Shown in pieces: positions 19,264-27,678 of a DNA stretch of 64,000 bases (its first letter is position 1; the number at the start of each line of letters is the position of its first letter). Location: assembly GCA_963677395.2 (NCBI GenBank), contig OY781965.2:2108001-2172000 (forward strand), written 5' to 3'. The stretch comes from G963667975 sp963677395 (GTDB lineage: Bacteria; Bacteroidota; Bacteroidia; Bacteroidales; G963667975). A program made the position numbers and the translations under genes. Under the pieces are notes generated by a model. That model worked only from the letters and a program-made list of their open reading frames with translations, ran no database searches and had not been told where the DNA came from.

Positions 19264-22200
19264 ATGCCTGATTCAATAATACTGGGACTTATCCAAAATA
19301 CAGCAATTCTTTTAGCTTTGGGTTTGCTGTACGACTATTTTTGGGTAAACGATCTTGAAAAACGGTTAATACGGAAAAAAATATTATTAGGATTAATGAT
19401 CGGAGGTATGACTGTTGTTTTAATGGTATCGCCCTGGACTTTAATTCCTGGAATAGTCTTTGATACACGTTCTGTTCTGCTGGCATTGTCGGGTTTGTTT
19501 TTTGGATCAATACCTACACTTGTCGCAATTATGATTACGTCACTCTATCGAATTTTTCTTGGAGGAGGAGGAATTTATATGGGTGTAGCGGTTATTGCTA
19601 GTTCTGGTTTAATCGGTATATTCTGGCGCAAATTTCGTAAAAAGCAAATTATTGAATATTCACTTGTCGAATTTTATCTTGTAGGGTTGGTTGTACATAT
19701 AGCAATGCTGGGTTGTACCATTTTTTTACCATCCGAAAAGGTATTTTCAGTCTTTAAAACAATTGCATTGCCTGTAATGATAATTTATCCATTGGGAACA
19801 ATGCTTTTGGGCGGAATGATGAAAAACCGTTCCAAACGTTGGCTTACACAACTTCTACTCAGTAAAAGCGAAGAGAAATTTCGTTCAATTACCGACCAAA
19901 TTAGCGATATGATTTTTCTTACAGATGAAAAAGGAAACCTTCAATACACTTCTAAATCCTGCATTAACATATTTGGATATGCTCCAGAAGAGATGAAAAA
20001 GAAAAATATTGTGGATTTTATTGATAATGAGCAAGCTACTTTTGTTCTAGAACATTTTTCACAAGTATTAAATCAAAAAATCCATAATCCACATGTTCAG
20101 CTAAACTTAAGAAAAAAAGACGGATCATTTTTTATAGGAGAGGTTACCGCAACCTTATTTATTGACAACGATTTAAAAGGTGCTTTAGGGGTAATAAGAG
20201 ATGTTACTTACCGAATACAAAGTGAACAGGCTTTACTAACGAGCGAAAAAAGTTATCGTGAAATATTTAATTCAACTAAAGAGTCCATTTTTATTCATGA
20301 TGCGAAAAGCGGGTTAATTATAGATGTAAATGAACCAATGCTGAAGATGTTTGGATATCAATCAAAACAAGAGGTTGTTGGGAAGTTAATAGATGATTTT
20401 AGTGAAAATAAAAGTCCTTTTACATTGTCTGATGCCTTTGTAAAGTTTGATCAGACGATGAAGTTTGGGTATGTAATATTTGAATGGAGTGCTAAACGAA
20501 AAGATGGAGAACTGTTTTGGGTAGAGGTTTCTTTGAAAAAATCAGAAATAGGTGGGGATATAAGAATTTTAGCTGTTGTCAGGGATATTAATGAACGGAA
20601 AATCAGTGAAAAGGTCATTCGGGAAAGCGAAGAAAAATTTTCGAAGGTATTTAATGAAGCTCCATTATGGATATCACTCAGTAATCCGGAAACAGGTGTA
20701 TATTATGATGTAAATGATTCATTTATAAAAGCTTCAGGTTATAGTAGGGAGGAACTTGTTGGAAAATCATCTGTTGAATTTGGTTGGTTTACAAAAGAAG
20801 AACGACAGAAATATACCGAAGTATTCAGGGACAAAAAGAGGATTGACAGAATTGATTTGAAGTTCAGAACTCGTTATAATGGAATTCGATACTGTATTGT
20901 AAAGGGTGAATTGATTGAAATCAATGGAAAATCAATGCTTTTAACTATTATTGAGGATATAACAGAACAGAAGAAAAAAACAGAGCTCATTTTCAGATTG
21001 TCAAAATGCCTTGAACAAACACCTGCCTCTATAATTATTACAGATGTAAATGGTATAATTGAATATGTGAATAAAACCTTTACTACAACAACCGGATTTT
21101 CCGTTGATGAAGCGATTGGTCAAACACCGAGAATCTTAAAGTCAGATTTAACTCCACCAGATACTTACATTCATCTTTGGCGTACAATTTTAGGTGGAAA
21201 AGACTGGACGGGGATTCTTCAAAATAAAAAGAAAAACGGTGAATACTATTGGGAGAGAGCTTTAATTTCGCCTGTATTCGATGAAATAGGTAAGGTTGTG
21301 AACTTTATTGCAATTAAGGAAGATATTACTGAGCAAAGAAGTATTCAGGACGAATTAAGTGAGAAGAATCTTATATTTCAGCAATTTTTAAAACATAGCC
21401 CTATCTATATATTTTTCAAGGATAAAAATCTCAGAACATTGTATCTGAGCGAAAATTATGAAGGCATGTTGGGTATTCCTATAAAGGATTTACTGGGGAA
21501 AACCATGAATGATCTCTTCCCATCTGATTTGGCAGCAAAAATGATTGAAGATGATAAAAAAATACTAGAGCAGGATGTCTTGATCCAGGAAGATGAAGAG
21601 CTAAATGGAAAGTACTATTCAACTGTTAAGTTTCCGATAAAACAAAGTGGGAAAGATCCAATTTTAGCTGGTTTTACAATGGATATTACAGAAAGAAAGC
21701 AGGCCGAAATTGCACTAAAATACAGCGAAGCACGTCTCGCCTCATTTATGGAATTTGTTCCTGCAATGATTATAATCAAGGATCATGAGTCACGTCCTGT
21801 TTACGTAAATGATCAGGTGAAGAAACATCTTTTTATTGAAGAATGTCTCGGTAAATTGCCTCATGAATCTCTTCCATTTGAAGAAGCTGAAATAGAAATA
21901 GCGCATGATCAGGATGCATTTAATTCGGGTTACACTGTTTATGAGGAAGATAAAATTGGATTGGATAATGTGAAATATACTTTATTGGTGCAAAAATTCA
22001 GAATCAACATTCCTGATTCAAATCCAATGTTAGGGGCAATAATTATGGATGTTTCACAACAAAAAGAAGCTGAACGGGAGTTGATAGATGCACTTGACGG
22101 GGCAGAAAGATCTGATAAGCTGAAGGAGGCATTTTTACAAAATATGTCACACGAAATACGTACGCCAATGAATGCCATAGTTGGCTTTGCAGATTTATTA

Positions 22201-23220
22201 AATGAACAAGATTTAACTCCTGAAAACAGAAAGGAATTTATCTCCATTGTAACCAGTAGTAGCCGGCAATTACTTTCAATTGTAAATGATATTTTAACGG
22301 TGTCGAGAATTCAAACAGGCCAGGAAATCATAAATTATGAATATTTTGAGCTTCACAGAATGCTTCAAAATCTCTATTCAATATTTTTGCCAAATGCACA
22401 GGAAAAGGGATTAGAATTGATATTGTGTTTGCCAAGCGATGAAAAGCAGACCTTATATGCTGATCAAACTAAAATAAATCAGATACTTACGAATTTATTA
22501 AGTAATGCAATGAAATTTACCCATCACGGTAAAGTTGAGTTTGGATACAGGCAGAAAGAAAATAACTTTTTTGAGTTTTATGTGTTAGATACAGGAATAG
22601 GAATTTCGGAGGATCAACAAGCATTTATATTTGATCGGTTTGCGCAAGCAGACATTTCTATTGGTAAAAAATATGGAGGTACAGGCTTGGGATTGTCAAT
22701 ATCTAAGTCATTTACGGAGCTTATGGGGGGGACTATTTATGTTGAATCTAAGCCAGAGAATGGTTCCCATTTTATTTTTGTATTACCTTTGCAATCATCG
22801 GAAAATGATCCCGTACTTGTTGGATTATTACCCGGGAAAATGGAGATTCAAACTATGAATTATACGATTTTATGTGCTGAAGATGAGTATTTTAATGTTC
22901 GATTGATTGAGCATTGGTTTGAGAAAAATAATTACCGTTTACTCATTGCCAACAATGGTTTAGAAGCAATTGAAATGTGTAAAAATCATCCTGAAATTGA
23001 TTTGGTATTGATGGATATTAAAATGCCAGAACTTGATGGGTTATCAGCATTAATTGAAATCAGAAAGTTCAGACCAGAATTACCTATGTTTGCTCTTACT
23101 GCTTACGCGATGGAAAAGGACAGAGATCATCTTTTGAGTAATGGTTTTAATAACTACATCAGTAAACCCATTCGTAAAGAAGAGCTTTTGGAAATGGTGT
23201 TTAATCAACTGAATAAATAG
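19264..23220 (+). CDS. Hybrid sensor histidine kinase: 5TMR-LYT, multiple PAS, kinase and receiver domains
   Basis: This 1318-residue protein begins with a 5TM-LYT-type membrane domain (about 1-195; core PGIVFDTRSVLLALSGLFFG). A string of roughly six PAS/PAC units covers about 205-935; examples are RSITDQISDMIFLTDEKG and TPASIIITDVNGIIEYVNKTF. The kinase core has His963 in QNMSHEIRTPMNAIVGFADL, N-box LLSNAMKFTHHG, G1 DTGIGIS and G2 GTGLGLSISKSFTELMGG. The receiver (about 1200-1318) has phospho-acceptor Asp1251 in VLMDIKMPELDG. The array suggests several ligands or redox cues are integrated. No DNA-binding output is attached. ispE follows 28 nt later and may be cotranscribed. Confidence 0.93.
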   Translation: MPDSIILGLIQNTAILLALGLLYDYFWVNDLEKRLIRKKILLGLMIGGMTVVLMVSPWTLIPGIVFDTRSVLLALSGLFFGSIPTLVAIMITSLYRIFLGGGGIYMGVAVIASSGLIGIFWRKFRKKQIIEYSLVEFYLVGLVVHIAMLGCTIFLPSEKVFSVFKTIALPVMIIYPLGTMLLGGMMKNRSKRWLTQLLLSKSEEKFRSITDQISDMIFLTDEKGNLQYTSKSCINIFGYAPEEMKKKNIVDFIDNEQATFVLEHFSQVLNQKIHNPHVQLNLRKKDGSFFIGEVTATLFIDNDLKGALGVIRDVTYRIQSEQALLTSEKSYREIFNSTKESIFIHDAKSGLIIDVNEPMLKMFGYQSKQEVVGKLIDDFSENKSPFTLSDAFVKFDQTMKFGYVIFEWSAKRKDGELFWVEVSLKKSEIGGDIRILAVVRDINERKISEKVIRESEEKFSKVFNEAPLWISLSNPETGVYYDVNDSFIKASGYSREELVGKSSVEFGWFTKEERQKYTEVFRDKKRIDRIDLKFRTRYNGIRYCIVKGELIEINGKSMLLTIIEDITEQKKKTELIFRLSKCLEQTPASIIITDVNGIIEYVNKTFTTTTGFSVDEAIGQTPRILKSDLTPPDTYIHLWRTILGGKDWTGILQNKKKNGEYYWERALISPVFDEIGKVVNFIAIKEDITEQRSIQDELSEKNLIFQQFLKHSPIYIFFKDKNLRTLYLSENYEGMLGIPIKDLLGKTMNDLFPSDLAAKMIEDDKKILEQDVLIQEDEELNGKYYSTVKFPIKQSGKDPILAGFTMDITERKQAEIALKYSEARLASFMEFVPAMIIIKDHESRPVYVNDQVKKHLFIEECLGKLPHESLPFEEAEIEIAHDQDAFNSGYTVYEEDKIGLDNVKYTLLVQKFRINIPDSNPMLGAIIMDVSQQKEAERELIDALDGAERSDKLKEAFLQNMSHEIRTPMNAIVGFADLLNEQDLTPENRKEFISIVTSSSRQLLSIVNDILTVSRIQTGQEIINYEYFELHRMLQNLYSIFLPNAQEKGLELILCLPSDEKQTLYADQTKINQILTNLLSNAMKFTHHGKVEFGYRQKENNFFEFYVLDTGIGISEDQQAFIFDRFAQADISIGKKYGGTGLGLSISKSFTELMGGTIYVESKPENGSHFIFVLPLQSSENDPVLVGLLPGKMEIQTMNYTILCAEDEYFNVRLIEHWFEKNNYRLLIANNGLEAIEMCKNHPEIDLVLMDIKMPELDGLSALIEIRKFRPELPMFALTAYAMEKDRDHLLSNGFNNYISKPIRKEELLEMVFNQLNK

Positions 23221-23248
23221 TAATTTTTATTTTCCTGATAGCTATAGC

Positions 23249-24055
23249 ATGATTAGTTTTCCTCCTGCAAAAATAAATCTGGGTTTACGGATTACCGAAA
23301 AACGCAGTGACGGTTTTCATAATCTGGAAACAATTTTTATTACCACTTCTCTTTGTGATGTATTGGAAATAATTCCTCGTGAAGATTATCAGGTACTATT
23401 CTCGCAAAGTGGAATTCCGCTAGATATTGATTTTGAAAAAAATCTTTGTGTAAAGGCTTATAGGATAATGATGGAGCTTTTCGGTTTACCCGGGGCAAAT
23501 ATTTATTTACATAAAGTTATTCCTTTTGGTGCAGGGTTAGGTGGAGGTTCGTCAGATGCAGCCTGGGTTATTAAGATGAATAATGACTTATATCATTTAA
23601 ATCTTGATGATGCACAGATGATAGAAATAGCTTCAGCCCTTGGAAGTGATTGCCCTTTTTTTATTCTGAATTGTCCTGCATTTGCCTGCGAAAAAGGAGA
23701 GAAGCTATTTCCTGTTGAAGTTGATTTTCGGAATTTAAAAATGTTGATTGTAAAACCTCCGTTTGGAATTTCTACACCATTAGCTTACAGTAAAGTGAAA
23801 CCGGAAATGCCTGAAAATGACCTCCGGTCTTTAATTCAATCACCTCATGATGAGTGGAAAGGTAAAATATTTAATGACTTTGAAAAAGCTCTTTTTTCTG
23901 ATTACCCGGAACTTGCAACTATAAAGCAAAAATTTTATGATTATGGAGCCGCTTATGCTTCGATGAGTGGGAGTGGCTCTGCTTTTTATGGACTCTTTAC
24001 CTCAATTCCAGATATAGACTGGCCTGTTGATTATTTTGTGTGGAAAGAAAAATGA
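23249..24055 (+). CDS. ispE: 4-diphosphocytidyl-2-C-methyl-D-erythritol kinase
   Basis: The 268-residue GHMP-family kinase phosphorylates CDP-ME in the MEP pathway of isoprenoid synthesis. PAKINLGLRITEKRSDGFHNLETIF at the N-terminus, the ATP-binding GAGLGGGSSDAAW, and the C-terminal MSGSGSAFYGLF are the expected GHMP motifs. It begins 28 nt after the hybrid kinase and converges with a MATE gene. Confidence 0.95.
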   Translation: MISFPPAKINLGLRITEKRSDGFHNLETIFITTSLCDVLEIIPREDYQVLFSQSGIPLDIDFEKNLCVKAYRIMMELFGLPGANIYLHKVIPFGAGLGGGSSDAAWVIKMNNDLYHLNLDDAQMIEIASALGSDCPFFILNCPAFACEKGEKLFPVEVDFRNLKMLIVKPPFGISTPLAYSKVKPEMPENDLRSLIQSPHDEWKGKIFNDFEKALFSDYPELATIKQKFYDYGAAYASMSGSGSAFYGLFTSIPDIDWPVDYFVWKEK

Positions 24056-24095
24056 AAGTGATATTGTTATAAAATCTACAGGTCTAGATCACTTT
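24055..24095 (+). terminator. Probable terminator downstream of ispE
   Basis: AAAGTGAT (24055-24062) pairs with ATCACTTT (24088-24095), followed by TTATTTTATTTG. The right arm overlaps the 3' end of the convergent MATE gene. Confidence 0.5.
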
Positions 24096-25436
24096 TATTT
24101 TATTTGTAATTCCTTTCTTGTAAAATAGAGTTAACATAATTCCTCTGGTTGCCAGGAAAAGCAGAAAGGCTATCCATAATCCATTGTTTCCCATTTTGGG
24201 TTGCAATAACAATGCGGTAGGAAAATAAACTATTAAAACGGCGATGATCATTGAATTACGCATTTCTTTTGAGGCAGTGCATCCAACATATACACCATCC
24301 CATAAAAATGCCATAAAACTCAATACGGGTAAGGCTATGATAAATAAACTATAGCTTTGGGCTTGAGCAATAATAGATTTCTGATTTGTAAGTAATTGTA
24401 ATATTTGATTGTTGAAAAGAAAGTAGATTAATGAAAAAATAAGAGACATTGCAATTCCCCAGTGAAATAGGCGGGTTACGGAATTTTTAAGTTCTGTACT
24501 GTTTTTAGCTCCGAAGTACTTACCGGTAATTGCTTCTGCAGCATATGCAAATCCATCCATTGCATACGAAAAGAAGATAAAAAATTGATACAGCAATGTG
24601 TTAATTGCTAATATGTTATCGCCGTATTTTGCAGATTGTGCCGTGAAAAAACTAAATGCAAAGATTAGCAGGATTGTACGGATAAAAATATCACGGTTAA
24701 CATTCAAGAACATTATCAATGATTTGCGATTGAGGATTTGTGTATAATTAACCAATTTTGATAAGTTTGAATATCTGATTTTTAAGAAGATAAATGCAAG
24801 TACTAAACCTGAGTATTGTGAAATTATTCCACCATAAGCAATTCCTTTAACATTCAGGTTAAATTGATAAACAAACAATATATTTAATCCAATATTTAAT
24901 ATATTAACAAATAGCGTAATCAACATTGGAATACGGGTATTTTGCATGCCAATAAACCAACCCATAAACGCATACAAAGCAATGGTTGCCGGAGCCGTAT
25001 AAATCCGAATGTTGAAATAAGTGTGTGCAATGCTCTCAACAGCAGTGCTGGCATCTAATGAATTAAATGCAATATACGAAATTGGCCATTGTAGTAAAAT
25101 CAGCATAATACCTGCAATTATTCCGATAAATAAACCTCTGTAAAGATGATGAATAGCTTCGGGAAAATTTAGGGCACCGTAGCTTTGCGCTGTAAATCCG
25201 CTTGTTCCCATTCGTAGAAATCCAAATGCCCAAAAAATAAAATTAAAAATCATTGTTCCTATTGCAATAGCTCCCAAATAAATACTGTTGCCTAAATGTC
25301 CCATTACAATAATATCTGCCAGTCCCAGCAAGGGTACAGAGATGTTACTGATGATGTTGGGAATGGCAAGATTCAAAATTTCTTTGTCGTAAGATTTTCT
25401 TTTGAACAAATTATAAAACAGGCTGTTTTTTAACAT
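24084..25436 (-). CDS. MATE-family efflux transporter
   Basis: With the ATG at 25436 the protein has 450 residues and about 12 membrane helices, normal for MATE/DinF-like antiporters. Family landmarks are LNLAIPNIISNISVPLLGLADIIVMGHLG in TM1 and a second, equivalent half starting near residue 235. The longer open frame to 25568 adds 44 residues without membrane or family character and is rejected. Substrate unknown. Confidence 0.9.
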   Translation of the reverse strand: MLKNSLFYNLFKRKSYDKEILNLAIPNIISNISVPLLGLADIIVMGHLGNSIYLGAIAIGTMIFNFIFWAFGFLRMGTSGFTAQSYGALNFPEAIHHLYRGLFIGIIAGIMLILLQWPISYIAFNSLDASTAVESIAHTYFNIRIYTAPATIALYAFMGWFIGMQNTRIPMLITLFVNILNIGLNILFVYQFNLNVKGIAYGGIISQYSGLVLAFIFLKIRYSNLSKLVNYTQILNRKSLIMFLNVNRDIFIRTILLIFAFSFFTAQSAKYGDNILAINTLLYQFFIFFSYAMDGFAYAAEAITGKYFGAKNSTELKNSVTRLFHWGIAMSLIFSLIYFLFNNQILQLLTNQKSIIAQAQSYSLFIIALPVLSFMAFLWDGVYVGCTASKEMRNSMIIAVLIVYFPTALLLQPKMGNNGLWIAFLLFLATRGIMLTLFYKKGITNKIKVI

Positions 25437-25485
25437 ATTCCGGAACCTAAAATGAGAGTTGCTATGAACATAATAGTAGGTATAA

Positions 25486-25790
25486 TGGTTCTCTCCAAAA
25501 GGAGGTAACGCAAATGCTGGCGATGTAGTAGATTTAGCGGGCAAAGATACAACAGCAATTGTTTGCACAGTTGCTACGGATAAAAATTCAATTGCCTGGG
25601 CAGTTTCAATCCTTTGGGTAACATAATGGAATAATCAAAATCAAGAGTCTAAATTGACAAAACTGACTGGAATGCAATCGATTGGTTAAATAAATTCTTT
25701 GATAATCTTAAACATAAAATTGCACTTGAAATAAAAGCTCTTGTTGGAGTGAAACAACAAATCAGGGGGACGAGGACAATTCTGATTTTA
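25486..25790 (+). pseudogene. Possible remnant of a small decayed gene
   Basis: Two consecutive open stretches of 46 codons each read like protein but lie in different frames and lack good starts. 25486-25623 ends in TDKNSIAWAVSILWVT; 25653-25790 contains IDWLNKFFDNLKHKIALEI. They are followed within 45 nt by a strong plus-strand terminator that has no intact gene ahead of it. A frameshifted remnant is one explanation; chance open frames are another. Confidence 0.3.
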
Positions 25791-25863
25791 TGACCCGCGT
25801 ATGTTTTTAGGGGCGAATTTTAATTACCGGGTCAAAACGCCCCGCGTAAGTGGGGCGTTTTTT
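25791..25863 (+). terminator. Terminator hairpin with possible antiterminator arms (attenuator-like)
   Basis: The terminator is AAAACGCCCC (25834-25843) pairing with GGGGCGTTTT (25852-25861), then a T run. An upstream GGGGCG at 25810-25815 could pair with the same CGCCCC at 25838-25843, giving mutually exclusive folds. An additional TGACCCG / CGGGTCA pair (25791-25797 with 25828-25834) encloses the upstream arm. The small outer-membrane gene starts about 100 nt downstream. Confidence 0.6.
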
Positions 25864-25960
25864 GATCTATTGAGATATAAAGAGTTTTTGATAGATCGTT
25901 TGAAAAAGAATGAATATTTTGCAATGAATTTGATTAAGTGAAATCTTGTATTAAAATAAT

Positions 25961-26473
25961 ATGATTATGAGAAGATTGAAAGTTTTAATAGCAATATTTT
26001 TATCTGCATTGACATTGTTTACGTATGGACAAAGTCCATTGGCAGTAGGTAAATCGCAGCTAAATGCAGGAGTAGGTCTTTCTGGTTGGGGTGTTCCTTT
26101 ATATTTGGGACTCGATTATAGTTTCCATAAAGACTTCACTCTTGGGGGAGAAATATCATTTCGCTCCTATCACGAGAATTGGAAAAATTATTCCTATAGT
26201 CACTCAATAACTGGTTTTTCGGCAAATGTGAATTATCATTTCAATAATGCTCTTCAGATTCCACATGATTGGGATTTTTATGCTGGTTTAAACTTAGGGT
26301 TTTATGTATGGTCGTCGCCAGATGCATATCAGGGAAATCATAGTTCTGGGTTAGGTCTTGGGGCTCAAATAGGAGGAAGGTACTATTTTACTAATAAAAT
26401 AGGTTTGAATCTAGAGCTTGGCGGAGGCAATGCTTTTTCGGGAGGCAAAGTGGGTGTGACCATAAAACTGTAA
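25961..26473 (+). CDS. Small outer-membrane beta-barrel protein
   Basis: A signal peptide (about residues 1-24, ending TYGQ) precedes ~145 residues of alternating amphipathic strands rich in Gly and aromatics (LNAGVGLSGWGVPLYLGLDYSF, GLGAQIGGRYYF). It ends in VGVTIKL, with a terminal strand typical of eight-stranded barrels. An ATG at 25967 is an alternative start. Function unknown; a membrane-stabilising or adhesion role would be usual for the class. Confidence 0.75.
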   Translation: MIMRRLKVLIAIFLSALTLFTYGQSPLAVGKSQLNAGVGLSGWGVPLYLGLDYSFHKDFTLGGEISFRSYHENWKNYSYSHSITGFSANVNYHFNNALQIPHDWDFYAGLNLGFYVWSSPDAYQGNHSSGLGLGAQIGGRYYFTNKIGLNLELGGGNAFSGGKVGVTIKL

Positions 26474-26545
26474 TGGCTTAATGCGGTTTTGTGTTTTTTT
26501 TGTTGGTAAAACATCTGAAATAGTGAATGTTATACTTTTATGACG

Positions 26546-27676
26546 CTATTTTTGTTTTTGTGGAGCGTAATAATAATAATGAAAAAGTGCAAGTGGACGA
26601 TAAATTGCATGTGCAAATTTTGAGAACGCGAAAAGCAAAACCAGTTGCATGGAGATGATCGTATGGATCACAAATACAATTTGATTCATTGAATTGCTGG
26701 CATTGAATGTTATGGAAGCTTCGAGCCAGAAACCTGTGATTCCTGCTACAAACAAAAATCCAAGAAACATCCAGTCGGCAAGTTTGGTAGAGGAATAAGC
26801 TTTGGTTATTTTTGTTAGACGATAATACAGAGCCATTGAAGTACCGTAAATCAACAGTAAACCGGCCAGAGTCCCCAGTAAACGTGAAGGAAGCCAGATA
26901 TCCGTTGCTGGATCTTTAAACATGAAATCGAGTATAGTTGCCAACAATAATCCAATAAATCCCCACATGACTGACCAGTGTATAAACCAAGGACGTTTGT
27001 AGCTTTTTTTTGTATTCCAGAATGATTCGTCTTCTGTATTGCAATTTCTGTAACGCCGCATGGTTGCCAGTTCGTCGCCGGTTTTTTGAAATGCTTCACT
27101 TATTTTAGTGGTTTTTTGACGCTCTTTTTCATCGAGGCTCGACGAGAGCCTTCGCCACATGCTTATAATTCCCCAAACCATTGAAACACCTGTAACTGAG
27201 AAGATAATTAATCCCATAGTATGAAGTATTTCATAAGGCATCCATTCAAAAATCCAGCGTGAAACAATGCTGTCGGGCTTGATTGTCAAAAGAAAAAATC
27301 CCAAAATTATTGCCAGAAAGAGCGTAAGGAATATAGAAAATGGATTGCTTTTAAAGATTAGTTTGGTTAATCCGGTAGGTTCATAATTGGCAATGGCGTA
27401 ACGACGAACAGCAGCCATGTATTCGGCAGGAGCAGCCTGTCGCGGACAGTTTGTGCTACAATCGCCGCAGGCATAACAAAGCCATATTTCTTTACTGTTG
27501 AGCAAATCTTTCTGCTGACCTAAAACACCACTACGTACAAATTTACGTGGAAAGTTTGCATTTTGCTCGGTTAAACCACAGGTAGCCGTACATGTACCGC
27601 AATTGAAACATGCTTCAAAGTCTTTGGCACCATATTTCTTTATTTCCTGTGCAAAATTAGGGTTTATTCGTGCCAT
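26546..27676 (-). CDS. QmoC-like subunit: HdrC ferredoxin domain fused to a haem-b membrane domain
   Basis: The N-terminal ~100 residues carry two HdrC-type [4Fe-4S] motifs (Cys 23, 26, 29, 33 and Cys 67, 70, 73, 77). About five or six membrane helices follow (about 112-131, 150-173, 232-252, 265-286, 302-320, 332-352). Membrane-domain histidines at 152, 233, 338 and 356 are candidates for haem b ligation, as in NarI/HdrE-like cytochromes. The domain order matches QmoC, which passes electrons between a soluble HdrA-like complex and the quinone pool. It is the last gene of the Hdr operon, 2 nt after the HdrA stop codon. No AprAB genes, the Qmo partner of sulfate reducers, are in the window, so the true partner is open. 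Confidence 0.85.
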   Translation of the reverse strand: MARINPNFAQEIKKYGAKDFEACFNCGTCTATCGLTEQNANFPRKFVRSGVLGQQKDLLNSKEIWLCYACGDCSTNCPRQAAPAEYMAAVRRYAIANYEPTGLTKLIFKSNPFSIFLTLFLAIILGFFLLTIKPDSIVSRWIFEWMPYEILHTMGLIIFSVTGVSMVWGIISMWRRLSSSLDEKERQKTTKISEAFQKTGDELATMRRYRNCNTEDESFWNTKKSYKRPWFIHWSVMWGFIGLLLATILDFMFKDPATDIWLPSRLLGTLAGLLLIYGTSMALYYRLTKITKAYSSTKLADWMFLGFLFVAGITGFWLEASITFNASNSMNQIVFVIHTIISMQLVLLFAFSKFAHAIYRPLALFHYYYYAPQKQK

Positions 27677-27678
27677 AG

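Noticed and set aside
25437..25568. N-terminal extension of the MATE transporter up to 25568
   Set aside because: The added 44 residues lack membrane or family character, and the ATG at 25436 gives the usual MATE length.
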